Assembly: GCF_900101545.1 (NCBI RefSeq)
Contig: NZ_FMZU01000016.1
Location: forward strand, 124,001-188,000
Reading direction: 5' to 3'
DNA: 64,000 nucleotides
DNA from: Variovorax sp. CF079
GTDB taxonomy: Bacteria > Pseudomonadota > Gammaproteobacteria > Burkholderiales > Burkholderiaceae_C
The notes beneath the pieces were generated by a model. It was not told where the DNA came from and did no database searches. It saw nothing but the letters and a program-made list of their open reading frames with translations. The number at the start of each line of letters is the position of its first letter. Within the stretch, counting starts at the first letter, position 1. Below are positions 16,310 through 24,942 of the stretch, in pieces. Made by a program: the position numbers and the translations under genes.

Positions 16310-17272
16310 TTGACGATGGTGGCCGCGCTTTGGGTCGCGCTCGCCATCGATCGATGGTTGGGCGAACCGGCCGCGCGCTGGCATCCGGTGGTGTGGACCG
16401 GCCGCTACCTGGGCTGGGCGGGGCGGCGCATCGCACCGCCGGCCGAAGCGGCGCGCTCACCGGATCTCGCGCGCTTCGCCGCGGGAGCGCTCGCTTGGTG
16501 GGCCGGCGCTGCCACGGTCCTGCTGGCCGCGTGGGCGGTCGCGGTCGCCGCCGCGCGCCTCCCGGGCTGGGCGGAGGTACTGTTTCTGGGCCTGGCGCTC
16601 AAGCCGCTGTTCGCCTGGCGCATGCTGCGCGACGAGGTCCTGGCCGTCGAAGCGGCGCTGGCCGGCTCGCTCGATGCCGGCCGCGACCGACTGGCGCATT
16701 TGGTCAGCCGCGATGTTCATGCGCTGAACGAAGCCGAGGTGCGCGAGAGCGCGATCGAATCGTTGGCCGAGAACCTCAACGACTCGGTGGTCGCGCCGGT
16801 GTTCTGGTTCGTGCTCTTCGGCCTGCCCGGGGCCGCGCTCTATCGTTTCGCCAACACCGCCGATGCGATGTGGGGCTATCGCGGCGTGCGCCAAGGCCGC
16901 GTCTGGGAATGGGCCGGCAAGTGGGCCGCGCGCGCCGACGATGTGCTGTCGTGGCTGCCTGCGCGCTTCACCGCCTTTCTGCTCCTCTCGTCTTGCTCCC
17001 TCTCCCGCGAGCGGGGGAGGGCTGGGGTGAGGGCTCTGCCCGCCACCGCCCGCGAAGCCCGCCATACCCCATCCCCCAACAGCGGCTGGCCCATGGCCGC
17101 GATGGCGCTCTGCCTCGGCGTACGGCTCGCCAAGCCCGGCGTCTACGCCTTGAACGAAGCGGGACGCGCGGCCAGCGCGGCGGACACGCAACGCGCCGCA
17201 TCGTTGGCGGCCAGGGTCGTCGTGCTGCTGGCCCTTGTCGCATCGGCATCGATCCTCGGGCTGGCTGTATGA
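16310..17272 (+). CDS. cbiB: Adenosylcobinamide-phosphate synthase, carrying an in-frame repeat
   Basis: 320 residues of the CbiB/CobD integral membrane family, which joins aminopropanol phosphate to adenosylcobyric acid. Typical motifs are AIDRWLGEPAARWHPVVWTGR, VRESAIESLAENLNDSVVAP, RFANTADAMWGYR, and SPNSGWPMAAMALCLGVRL. Between PARFTAFLL and SPNSGWP the frame reads SSCSLSRERGRAGVRA, encoded by a palindromic GC-rich repeat (see 16998-17021). The frame stays open. The TTG at 16310 is 7 nt after GAGGA; an ATG at 16316 is the alternative. Its stop overlaps the next start. Function is likely kept because the repeat falls in a variable loop. Confidence 0.88.
   Translation: MTMVAALWVALAIDRWLGEPAARWHPVVWTGRYLGWAGRRIAPPAEAARSPDLARFAAGALAWWAGAATVLLAAWAVAVAAARLPGWAEVLFLGLALKPLFAWRMLRDEVLAVEAALAGSLDAGRDRLAHLVSRDVHALNEAEVRESAIESLAENLNDSVVAPVFWFVLFGLPGAALYRFANTADAMWGYRGVRQGRVWEWAGKWAARADDVLSWLPARFTAFLLLSSCSLSRERGRAGVRALPATAREARHTPSPNSGWPMAAMALCLGVRLAKPGVYALNEAGRAASAADTQRAASLAARVVVLLALVASASILGLAV
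16998..17021. repeat. REP-like palindrome inside cbiB
   Basis: CCCTCTCCC and GGGGGAGGG face each other across a GCGAGC loop, followed by GCTGGGGTGAGGG. This is the core of a GC-rich interspersed palindrome that I recall from many proteobacterial genomes, where it encodes peptides like PRAGEGWGEG in one frame. Here it is read in a different frame as part of CbiB. Confidence 0.75.
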
Positions 17273-18264
17273 CTTCCTTCGACGAACCACTGCACGGCGG
17301 CCCGGACGCCCGCGGCGCGGCGCCGCACGATTTCTCCACCAACGCCAATGCCTGCGGCCCTTGTCCATCGGCGCTGGCCGCGCTGCAGAAAGCGGACGCC
17401 CGCCGCTATCCCGATCCGCGCTACACCGCGCTGTGTGAAGGGCTCGCCTGCTTTCATGGCGTTGACGCCGAGCGCATCGTGATCGCCGCGAGCGCGAGCG
17501 AATTCATCGGGCGCATCACGGCCGCGGTGGCGCAGCAAGGCGGCCGCGGCGTCTGGATGCCGCCGCACAGCTATGGCGATTACCAGCGGACCGCCGGCGC
17601 GTGGGGCTTCGAGCCCGCGCCGGCAGCCGGTGCCGACCTGGCCTGGTGCTGCGATCCGTCCAGCCCATTCGGCCAAGCCCAGAACGGCTTGCAGGCCCTG
17701 ATCGATGCGCCGCTGCCCTCGAAAGGCACCTGCGTGCTCGACCTCGCCTATGAGCCCTTGCGGCTCGAAGGCAGCCTGGGGCTGAGCCCGGTGCAGAAGG
17801 ATCGCGTCTGGCAACTGTGGACGCCGAACAAGGCGCTGGGCCTCACCGGCATCCGCGCCGCCTACGCGATCGCGCCCCGGGATGCGGGCGCGATGATCGC
17901 GCGCCTCGGCCGCCTCGCGCCATCCTGGCCGCTGGGAGCGCACGGTGTCGCGCTGCTCACCGCCTGGACCGGCGCCGAAGCGCAGGACTGGCTCCGGCAC
18001 AGCCTGGACACATTGCGCGCGTGGAAACGCGAGCAAGAAGCCCTGTGCGCCGCGCTGGGCTGGACCTGCCTGCCCAGCGTCGCCAACTATTTCTGCGCGC
18101 GGCCGGATGTGCCTTATGCGCCGCGTGCCGCAGCGCTCCGTGATGCAGGCATCCAGCTGCGCGACACCCGCTCCTTCGGCCTGCCGGACCACGTGCGGCT
18201 CGGCGTGCTGCCGCCGGCCAGCCAGTCGGCGCTGCAACGCGCATGGCCGGCGGCGCGACCCTGA
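17269..18264 (+). CDS. cobC: Threonine-phosphate decarboxylase-like aminotransferase (CobC/CobD type)
   Basis: 331-residue class I/II PLP enzyme. The PLP lysine is Lys188 in LWTPNKALGLTGIRAAYA. The N-terminal HDFSTNANACGPCPSAL and ARRYPDPRYTALCEGLA match the CobC/CobD group that makes (R)-1-amino-2-propanol phosphate from threonine phosphate for CbiB. The ATG overlaps the cbiB stop (ATGA). This is the last gene of the first B12 block; the LysR gene converges 3 nt later. The true substrate could be histidinol phosphate in a paralogue, but the context argues strongly against it. Confidence 0.88.
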   Translation: MTSFDEPLHGGPDARGAAPHDFSTNANACGPCPSALAALQKADARRYPDPRYTALCEGLACFHGVDAERIVIAASASEFIGRITAAVAQQGGRGVWMPPHSYGDYQRTAGAWGFEPAPAAGADLAWCCDPSSPFGQAQNGLQALIDAPLPSKGTCVLDLAYEPLRLEGSLGLSPVQKDRVWQLWTPNKALGLTGIRAAYAIAPRDAGAMIARLGRLAPSWPLGAHGVALLTAWTGAEAQDWLRHSLDTLRAWKREQEALCAALGWTCLPSVANYFCARPDVPYAPRAAALRDAGIQLRDTRSFGLPDHVRLGVLPPASQSALQRAWPAARP

Positions 18265-18267
18265 GGC

Positions 18268-19182
18268 TCAGCGCCGCTGCAGCCGCGGATTCTTCTGGAA
18301 CAGATCGGCCGCCCAGTCGACGAAGACCCGCACCTTGGCGCTCAGGTGGCGGTTCGGCGGATAGACCACGTGCACCGGCAGCGGCGGCCGCGTCCAGTCC
18401 GGCAGGATCTCAATCAGCTCGCCGTTGGCCAGGTGGGATTCCGTCATGAAGGTGATGCACTGCGAGATGCCGAAGCCGCCGAGCACCGCCGCCAGGTGGG
18501 CGTTGCTTTCGTTGACCGAGACCCGGTAGGGACCCGACATCTCGATGTGCTCGTCGCCCCTGTGGAACTCGTGCGGGTAGACGCGGCGCGTGCCGCCGGC
18601 GAAAAAGCTCACGAGATGATGGCGCTTCTCGATGTCCGTCGGATGCTGCGGCACGCCGTAGCGCTTCAGATAGGCCGGCGAGGCCACGGTCACGAATTCC
18701 AGCGTGCCGATGCGCCGCGCCACCAGGGACTGGTCGGTCAGGTCGCCGGCCCGGATCACGCAGTCCACGTTGTCGCTGATCAGGTCGACCGGGCGGTCGC
18801 TCACGCCCAGGTCGACCTGGATGTCGGGATAGCGGTCGCAGAAGCTCGCCAGCGCCGGCAGGATGATCATCCGCGCCGTCGAAGTGCCCACGTCGATGCG
18901 CAGCCGCCCGGTCGGGTTGGCCTGCGCATTGGTCATGCTGGCCTCGATCTCGTCGAAGTCGTTCAGGAGGCGCGCGGTGCGCTCGAAGTAGGCCGCGCCG
19001 TCGGGCGTGACCGTCACCCGGCGCGTGGTGCGGTTGAGCAGTTTCACGTGCAGGCGCGATTCCAGCGCCTGGATCTGCTTGGTGACCGTGCCCTTGGGCA
19101 GGCCAAGGGAGTCTGCTGCTCTTGTGAAGGTGCCGGCTTCTACGACGCGGACAAAGATCCGCATGGCCTGGATCTGGTCCAT
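18268..19182 (-). CDS. LysR-family transcriptional regulator
   Basis: 304 residues. The winged helix-turn-helix is at the N-terminus: MDQIQAMRIFVRVVEAGTFT, AADSLGLPKGTVTKQIQALE. The effector-binding domain shows GRLRIDVGTSTARMIILPAL and a C-terminal RVFVDWAADLF, the pattern of the CrgA/DsdC-like large subgroup. It is transcribed divergently from the esterase-like gene and the RND efflux operon, the usual arrangement for a LysR regulator controlling its neighbour. That link and the inducer are inference. Confidence 0.92.
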   Translation of the reverse strand: MDQIQAMRIFVRVVEAGTFTRAADSLGLPKGTVTKQIQALESRLHVKLLNRTTRRVTVTPDGAAYFERTARLLNDFDEIEASMTNAQANPTGRLRIDVGTSTARMIILPALASFCDRYPDIQVDLGVSDRPVDLISDNVDCVIRAGDLTDQSLVARRIGTLEFVTVASPAYLKRYGVPQHPTDIEKRHHLVSFFAGGTRRVYPHEFHRGDEHIEMSGPYRVSVNESNAHLAAVLGGFGISQCITFMTESHLANGELIEILPDWTRPPLPVHVVYPPNRHLSAKVRVFVDWAADLFQKNPRLQRR

Positions 19183-19350
19183 TTATGCTGCTCCTGGAAA
19201 ACCCGGAGTTTCCACCGGGGTGCGGATTCTCACATGCCGCTTCTTAGCTGATTGTTAGCCAATTGGAAACAGAGTAGGGGCCAACAGCTCGTTGCAGCAG
19301 CCAATCCGGGTCGTAATATTCAACCCATCGTCCACCCACCGAGGCCACTC

Positions 19351-20223
19351 ATGTCATCCCGTCCCACTCCGCGTTCTGCTGAAGCCGCCAAGGCCCCGGC
19401 GGGAGCCGTTGTGCAAGGCGCCGAAACCGACATCAGCATCCCGCTGCCCGGCCGCGAGCCGGTCGAGGCGCGCCTCTATGGCCAACGGGCCAAGGGTGCG
19501 GCGGTGCCGCTGGTGCTGCACTTCCATGGCGGCACTTTCATCAGCGGCGATCTGGACTTCGGCCGCAACGTGGCCCGCCTGCTGGCCGGCGCCGGTGCGG
19601 TGGTGGTCTCGCTGGCCTATCCGCTGGCACCTTTCCCCGAACCCATCGAGGTCGGCTTCGCGGCGCTGGAGTGGCTCTACAAGCAGCGCGTCAAGCTGGC
19701 AGGCAAGGGCGCCCGCGTCTACCTGGCCGGCGAGGAAGCCGGTGGCAACGTGGCGGCCGCGGTGGCGCTGATGGCGCGGGATCGCGCGCATCCGCCGCTG
19801 GCGGGCCAGATCCTGCTGTCGCCGATGCTGGACCCCTGCGCCGGTACGCAATCGCTGCGCAAGGCGACGAGCGACGCCGTGAAGTGCCGTTGGGCGACCG
19901 GCTGGCAGGAGTACCTGAGCCGCCCGATGAACGCGACGCACCCCTATGCGGTGCCGGGCGCCTCGCTGCGGCTGGCCGAATTGGCGCCCACGCTGGTGCT
20001 GGTCGGCGAGGACGATGCGATGCGCGACGAAGCCCTGCGCTTCGCGCAGCGGCTGCAGGATGCGGGCATTTCGGTGACCCGGGGCGTGCTGCCCTCGGCC
20101 GCGAAGTGTCCGGACGAGTTGTACGACCCCGCCTATGGCGATTGCGCGTGTCCGGAGACAGTCGGTGAGCACATGCGCGCATTTTTCGCTGCCACGGCGC
20201 CGCCGGTGCCTCCCCCGGTCTAG
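19351..20223 (+). CDS. Hormone-sensitive-lipase-like protein lacking catalytic serine and histidine
   Basis: 290-residue alpha/beta-hydrolase fold. The oxyanion motif HGG is at residues 59-61 and the acid-like GEDDAMRDEA around Asp222. The nucleophile elbow of the family, GDSAGGN, reads GEEAGGN (127-133), so the serine is replaced by Glu129. The usual C-terminal catalytic histidine is also absent; the segment reads GVLPSAAKCPDELYDPAYGD. The ATG at 19351 has a GAGG upstream; an in-frame start at 19252 would add 33 unconserved residues. It precedes the RND operon by 141 nt and faces the LysR gene. Esterase activity is unlikely; a binding or sensory role is possible. Confidence 0.82.
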   Translation: MSSRPTPRSAEAAKAPAGAVVQGAETDISIPLPGREPVEARLYGQRAKGAAVPLVLHFHGGTFISGDLDFGRNVARLLAGAGAVVVSLAYPLAPFPEPIEVGFAALEWLYKQRVKLAGKGARVYLAGEEAGGNVAAAVALMARDRAHPPLAGQILLSPMLDPCAGTQSLRKATSDAVKCRWATGWQEYLSRPMNATHPYAVPGASLRLAELAPTLVLVGEDDAMRDEALRFAQRLQDAGISVTRGVLPSAAKCPDELYDPAYGDCACPETVGEHMRAFFAATAPPVPPPV

Positions 20224-20364
20224 GCCCAGCCGGCCACGCCGGTAACCCGTTTTTCGAATCTCCTCGGTCCGCAGGCCTTGCCGGCGGTGCCGGATATCGC
20301 CCTCCTGTGTCACGACGCCGGTTGGGCCGTTGCATTCCCAAAGTCATTCAAAAGGACGTTCATC

Positions 20365-21603
20365 ATGCAAAGCAAGCTGTCTAACCAGAACCGCCGCCGC
20401 CTCTGGCCCGCCGTGACCGGCATTACCGCAGCGGTCGCGATCGCCTGCGCCGCGCTCGGCTTGCCGAGCTTCAAGGCCGAGGCCAACAATGCGCCCGCGG
20501 CCGACGCCCCGCGCGCCACGCCGGTGTCGGTGGCCACGGTGGCCGCGACCGACGTCAACACCTGGGACGAGTTCTCGGGCCGGCTCGAGGCGGTCGAGCG
20601 GGTCGACGTGCGCTCCCGCGTGGCCGGCGCCGTGCAGGCGGCCCATTTCCGCGAAGGCTCGCTGGTCAAGCAGGGCGACCTGCTGATCACGATCGACCCC
20701 GCGCCCTACGCGGCGGAAGTGGAGCGCGCCGAAGCGCAGGTGGCCTCGGCCCAGGCGCGCGTGTCCTTCACGCGCAGCGAGCAGGAGCGCGCACGCCGCC
20801 TGTGGGAAGAGAAGGCCATTGCCCAGCGCGAGCTCGACGAGCGCGTCAACGCCGGCCGCGAGGCCGAGGCCAACCTGCGCGCGGCGCAGGCTTCGCTGCA
20901 AAGCGCACGCCTGAACCTGGGCTACACCCAGGTGCGCGCGCCGGTGGCCGGGCGCATCGGCAAGATCGAAGTGACGGTGGGCAACCTGGTCGCGGCCGGC
21001 CCCGGCGCGCCGGTGCTCACCACGCTGGTGTCGGTGAGCCCCATCTACGCGAGCTTCGATGCCGACGAGCAGGTCGTGGTCAAGGCGCTGAAGGATCTGC
21101 CCGGCGGCGCCAGTGCGCGCAACAAGATCGAAGGCATCCCGGTGCAGATGGGCACCGCCGGCCTCGAAGGCACCCCCTACGAAGGCAAGCTGCAGCTGAT
21201 CGACAACCAGGTCGACGCCAGGAGCGGCACGGTGCGCGTGCGTGCCGCCTTCGACAACAAGGACGGCGCACTGATCCCCGGCCAGTTCGCCCGCATCCGC
21301 ATGGGCCAGGCCCGCAGCGAGAGCGCGGTGCTGGTCAACGAACGCGCGGTCGGCACCGACCAGAACAAGAAGTTCGTGATGGTCGTCGACGCCGACAACA
21401 AGACCGTGTACCGCGAAGTCACGCTGGGCGCATCGGTCAACGGCCTGCGTGTCGTCACCAAGGGCCTGAAGGCCGGCGAACGCGTCGTGGTCAACGGCTT
21501 GCAGCACGTGCGCCCCGGCGCGCTGGTGGCACCGCAGGCAGTCACCATGGACGCCAAGGCCGAGGTGCAGCCGCAGCGCGTGGCGGCTGCCGCGAAGTCC
21601 TGA
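20365..21603 (+). CDS. RND efflux periplasmic adaptor (MexA/AcrA-like)
   Basis: 412-residue membrane-fusion protein. It has an N-terminal export signal (WPAVTGITAAVAIACAALG) and a lipoyl/hairpin core (VDVRSRVAGAVQAAHFREGS, GDLLITIDPAPYAAEVERA). A coiled-coil hairpin follows (about residues 105-170), then LGYTQVRAPVAGRIGK, the beta-barrel and the membrane-proximal domain. The ATG at 20365 has an AAAGGA site upstream; the frame is open to 20278 without support. It is the first of three genes adaptor-pump-outer-membrane channel. Confidence 0.93.
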   Translation: MQSKLSNQNRRRLWPAVTGITAAVAIACAALGLPSFKAEANNAPAADAPRATPVSVATVAATDVNTWDEFSGRLEAVERVDVRSRVAGAVQAAHFREGSLVKQGDLLITIDPAPYAAEVERAEAQVASAQARVSFTRSEQERARRLWEEKAIAQRELDERVNAGREAEANLRAAQASLQSARLNLGYTQVRAPVAGRIGKIEVTVGNLVAAGPGAPVLTTLVSVSPIYASFDADEQVVVKALKDLPGGASARNKIEGIPVQMGTAGLEGTPYEGKLQLIDNQVDARSGTVRVRAAFDNKDGALIPGQFARIRMGQARSESAVLVNERAVGTDQNKKFVMVVDADNKTVYREVTLGASVNGLRVVTKGLKAGERVVVNGLQHVRPGALVAPQAVTMDAKAEVQPQRVAAAAKS

Positions 21604-21630
21604 GCACAGCGCGCTCTCTAGAGAATCATC

Positions 21631-24600
21631 ATGAATCTATCCAAGTTCTTCATCGACCGGCCGATCTTCGCGGGGGTGCTGTCGCTCCTGATGCTGATCG
21701 CCGGCCTGATCGCGCTGCGCGGGCTGCCGATCTCCGAGTACCCCGAGGTCGCACCGCCCTCGGTGGTGGTGCGCGCCCAGTACCCGGGCGCCAATCCGAA
21801 GGTGATCGCCGAGACGGTGGCGACGCCGATCGAGGAGCAGATCAACGGCGTCGAGGGCATGCTCTACATGGGCAGCCAGGCGACCACCGACGGCGTGATG
21901 ACGCTGACCGTCACCTTCAAGCTCGGCACCGACCCCGACAAGGCGCAGCAACTGGTGCAGAACCGCGTCTCGCAGGCCGAGCCGCGGCTGCCCGAGGAAG
22001 TGCGCCGTCTCGGCGTGACCACGGTCAAGAGCGCGCCCGACCTCACGATGGTGGTGCACCTGGTGTCGCCCAACGACCGCTATGACATGACCTACCTGCG
22101 CAACTACGCGGTGCTCAACGTCAAGGACCGGCTGGCGCGCATCGAGGGCGTGGGCCAGGTGCAGATCTTCGGCGGCGGCGACTACTCGATGCGCGTCTGG
22201 CTTGACCCGCAGAAGGTCGCGCAGCGCGGCCTCTCCGCCAGCGACGTGGTGGCTGCGATCCGCGGCCAGAACATCCAGGCGGCGGCCGGCGTGGTCGGCG
22301 CATCGCCTGGCCTGCCGGGCGTGGACATGCAGTTGTCCATCAACGCCCAGGGGCGGCTGCAGAGCGAAGAGGAGTTCGGCGACATCATCGTCAAGAGCGG
22401 CGCCGACGGTGCCGTGACCCGGCTGCGCGACATCGGCCGGCTCGAACTGGGCGCGGCCGACTATTCGCTGCGCTCGCTGCTCAACAACGACGCGGCGGTC
22501 GGCATGGGCGTGTTCCAGGCGCCGGGCTCCAACGCGCTCGACATCTCTTCCAACGTCCGCAAGACGATGGCAGAGATCAACAAGACCATGCCCGAGGGCG
22601 TGGAATACCGCATCGCCTACGACCCGACGCAGTTCGTGCGCGCCTCCATCGAATCGGTGGTGCACACGCTGCTCGAAGCCATCGCGCTGGTGGTGCTGGT
22701 GGTGATCCTGTTCCTGCAGACCTGGCGCGCCTCCATCATTCCGCTGCTCGCGGTGCCGGTGTCGGTGATCGGCACCTTCGCCGTGCTGCATGTGCTGGGC
22801 TTCTCGATCAACGCGCTGTCGCTCTTCGGGCTGGTGCTGGCGATCGGCATCGTGGTCGACGACGCGATCGTGGTGGTCGAGAACGTGGAGCGCAACATCG
22901 AGGCCGGGCTCACGCCGCGCGAGGCGACGTATCGAGCCATGCGCGAGGTGTCCGGGCCGATCATCGCGATCGCGCTGGTGCTGGTGGCCGTGTTCGTGCC
23001 GCTGGCCTTCATCAGCGGCCTCACCGGGCAGTTCTATCGCCAGTTCGCGGTGACCATCGCGATCTCGACCGTGATCTCCGCGATCAACTCGCTGACGCTG
23101 TCGCCGGCGCTCGCCGCGCTGCTGCTGCGCGGGCACGACCAGCCCAAGGACGCGCTCACGCGCGGCATGGACCGGGTCTTCGGCTGGCTGTTCCGCGGCT
23201 TCAACCGCTTCTTCCACCGCGGCGCGGAAGCCTACAGCGGCGGCGTCAAGAACGTCATCTCGCGCAAGACGCTGATGCTGGTGATCTACCTCGCGCTCGT
23301 CGGCGTGACCTTCGGCCTCTTCAAGGCGGTGCCGAGCGGCTTCGTGCCGGCGCAGGACAAGCAGTACCTGATCGGCTTCGCGCAGCTGCCCGACGGCGCC
23401 ACGCTGGACCGCACCGAAGAAGTGATCCATCGCATGGGCGAGATCACCAAGAAGAACCCGAACGTCGAAGACGCGATCGCGTTCCCCGGCCTGTCGATCA
23501 ACGGCTTCACCAACAGTTCGAACTCGGGCATCGTGTTCGCGACGCTCAAGCCCTTTGCCGAGCGCCAGCGCGCCGACCAGAGCGGCGGCGCGGTGGCAGG
23601 CCAGCTCAACCAGCAGTTCGCAGGCATCCAGGACGCCTTCATCGTGATGTTCCCGCCGCCGCCGGTGGCGGGCCTGGGCACCACCGGCGGCTTCAAGCTG
23701 CAGCTGGAGGATCGCGGCTCGGTCGGCTACGAGCAGATGGACGCGGCGGTGAAGGCCTTCATGACGAAGGCGCGGCAGGCGCCCGAGCTCACCGGCATGT
23801 TCACCAGCTGGCAGGTCAACGTGCCGCAGCTCTATGCCGACATCGACCGCACCAAGGCGCGCCAGCTCGGCGTGCCGGTGACGGACATCTTCGACACCAT
23901 GCAGATCTACCTCGGCAGCCTGTACGCGAACGACTTCAACAAGTTCGGCCGCACGTACTCGGTGCGGGTGCAGGCCGATGCGCCGTACCGCGCACGTGCC
24001 GAAGACGTGGGCCTGCTGAAGGTGCGCTCGAACTCGGGCGAGATGGTGCCGCTCTCGGCGCTGATGAAGGTGAATTCCAGCTTCGGACCGGAACGCGCGA
24101 TGCGCTACAACGGCTATCTCTCGGCCGACATCAACGGCGGCCCAGCGCCCGGCTTCTCCTCGGGCCAGGCGCAGGACGTGATCGAACGCATCGCGGCCGA
24201 GACGCTGCCCAAGGGCGTCAGCTACGAGTGGACCGAGCTGACCTACCAGGAAATCCTGGCGGGCAATTCGGCGGTGCTGGTGTTCCCGCTCGCCATCCTG
24301 CTGGTGTTCCTGGTGCTGGCCGCGCAGTATGAAAGCCTCACGCTGCCGCTGTCGATCATCCTGATCGTGCCGATGGGCCTGCTCGCGGCGATGACCGGCG
24401 TATGGATCTCGGGGGGTGACAACAACGTCTTCACGCAGATCGGGCTGATCGTGCTAGTGGGCTTGAGTGCGAAGAACGCGATCCTGATCGTGGAGTTCGC
24501 GCGCGAGCTCGAGTTCGCCGGCCGCACTCCGCTCCAGGCCGCGATCGAAGCCAGCCGCCTGCGCCTGCGCCCGATCCTGATGACTTCGCTGGCCTTCGTG

Positions 24601-24900
24601 ATGGGTGTGCTGCCGCTGGTGCTGGCGACCGGCGCCGGTTCGGAGATGCGCTCGGCCATGGGCGTGGCGGTGTTCGCCGGAATGATCGGCGTGACCGCCT
24701 TCGGCCTGTTCCTGACGCCGGTGTTCTACGTCGTGCTGCGTCGCCTGACGGGCAACAGGCCGCTCAAGCTGCATGGCGAGGTGCCGCATCTGGACGACAG
24801 CTTCGTCTCGGCCGACCACCCGGCGGCGGCACCGCATGCGGCGGGCGGCGGCGGGGGCCTGCAGCCTGCACCGGCTTCGCCGCTCAAGTTGCATGAGTAA
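21631..24900 (+). CDS. RND multidrug efflux pump (MexB/AcrB-like, HAE1)
   Basis: 1089 residues, slightly longer than AcrB because of a C-terminal tail rich in Ala, Pro and Gly. It opens MNLSKFFIDRPIFAGVLSLL. Twelve membrane segments are expected. The proton-relay aspartates are Asp410-Asp411 in IGIVVDDAIVVVENVERN, and the partner lysine is in VGLSAKNAILIVEFARE. The porter and docking loops are intact, and QFAVTIAISTVISAINSLTLSPAL is typical of HAE1 pumps. It lies 27 nt after the adaptor. Substrates are probably lipophilic drugs, solvents or detergents, by family. Confidence 0.95.
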   Translation: MNLSKFFIDRPIFAGVLSLLMLIAGLIALRGLPISEYPEVAPPSVVVRAQYPGANPKVIAETVATPIEEQINGVEGMLYMGSQATTDGVMTLTVTFKLGTDPDKAQQLVQNRVSQAEPRLPEEVRRLGVTTVKSAPDLTMVVHLVSPNDRYDMTYLRNYAVLNVKDRLARIEGVGQVQIFGGGDYSMRVWLDPQKVAQRGLSASDVVAAIRGQNIQAAAGVVGASPGLPGVDMQLSINAQGRLQSEEEFGDIIVKSGADGAVTRLRDIGRLELGAADYSLRSLLNNDAAVGMGVFQAPGSNALDISSNVRKTMAEINKTMPEGVEYRIAYDPTQFVRASIESVVHTLLEAIALVVLVVILFLQTWRASIIPLLAVPVSVIGTFAVLHVLGFSINALSLFGLVLAIGIVVDDAIVVVENVERNIEAGLTPREATYRAMREVSGPIIAIALVLVAVFVPLAFISGLTGQFYRQFAVTIAISTVISAINSLTLSPALAALLLRGHDQPKDALTRGMDRVFGWLFRGFNRFFHRGAEAYSGGVKNVISRKTLMLVIYLALVGVTFGLFKAVPSGFVPAQDKQYLIGFAQLPDGATLDRTEEVIHRMGEITKKNPNVEDAIAFPGLSINGFTNSSNSGIVFATLKPFAERQRADQSGGAVAGQLNQQFAGIQDAFIVMFPPPPVAGLGTTGGFKLQLEDRGSVGYEQMDAAVKAFMTKARQAPELTGMFTSWQVNVPQLYADIDRTKARQLGVPVTDIFDTMQIYLGSLYANDFNKFGRTYSVRVQADAPYRARAEDVGLLKVRSNSGEMVPLSALMKVNSSFGPERAMRYNGYLSADINGGPAPGFSSGQAQDVIERIAAETLPKGVSYEWTELTYQEILAGNSAVLVFPLAILLVFLVLAAQYESLTLPLSIILIVPMGLLAAMTGVWISGGDNNVFTQIGLIVLVGLSAKNAILIVEFARELEFAGRTPLQAAIEASRLRLRPILMTSLAFVMGVLPLVLATGAGSEMRSAMGVAVFAGMIGVTAFGLFLTPVFYVVLRRLTGNRPLKLHGEVPHLDDSFVSADHPAAAPHAAGGGGGLQPAPASPLKLHE

Positions 24901-24942
24901 ACGGGATCAAGGCCCTCACGGCCTCCTTCAAGAAAGTCGATC

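Noticed and set aside
15610..18264. 884-codon open frame across cobO, cbiB and cobC
   Set aside because: Real coding in this frame begins at 17269; the upstream part is a shadow. It does read PRAGEGWGEG through the palindrome, which shows the repeat and not a gene.
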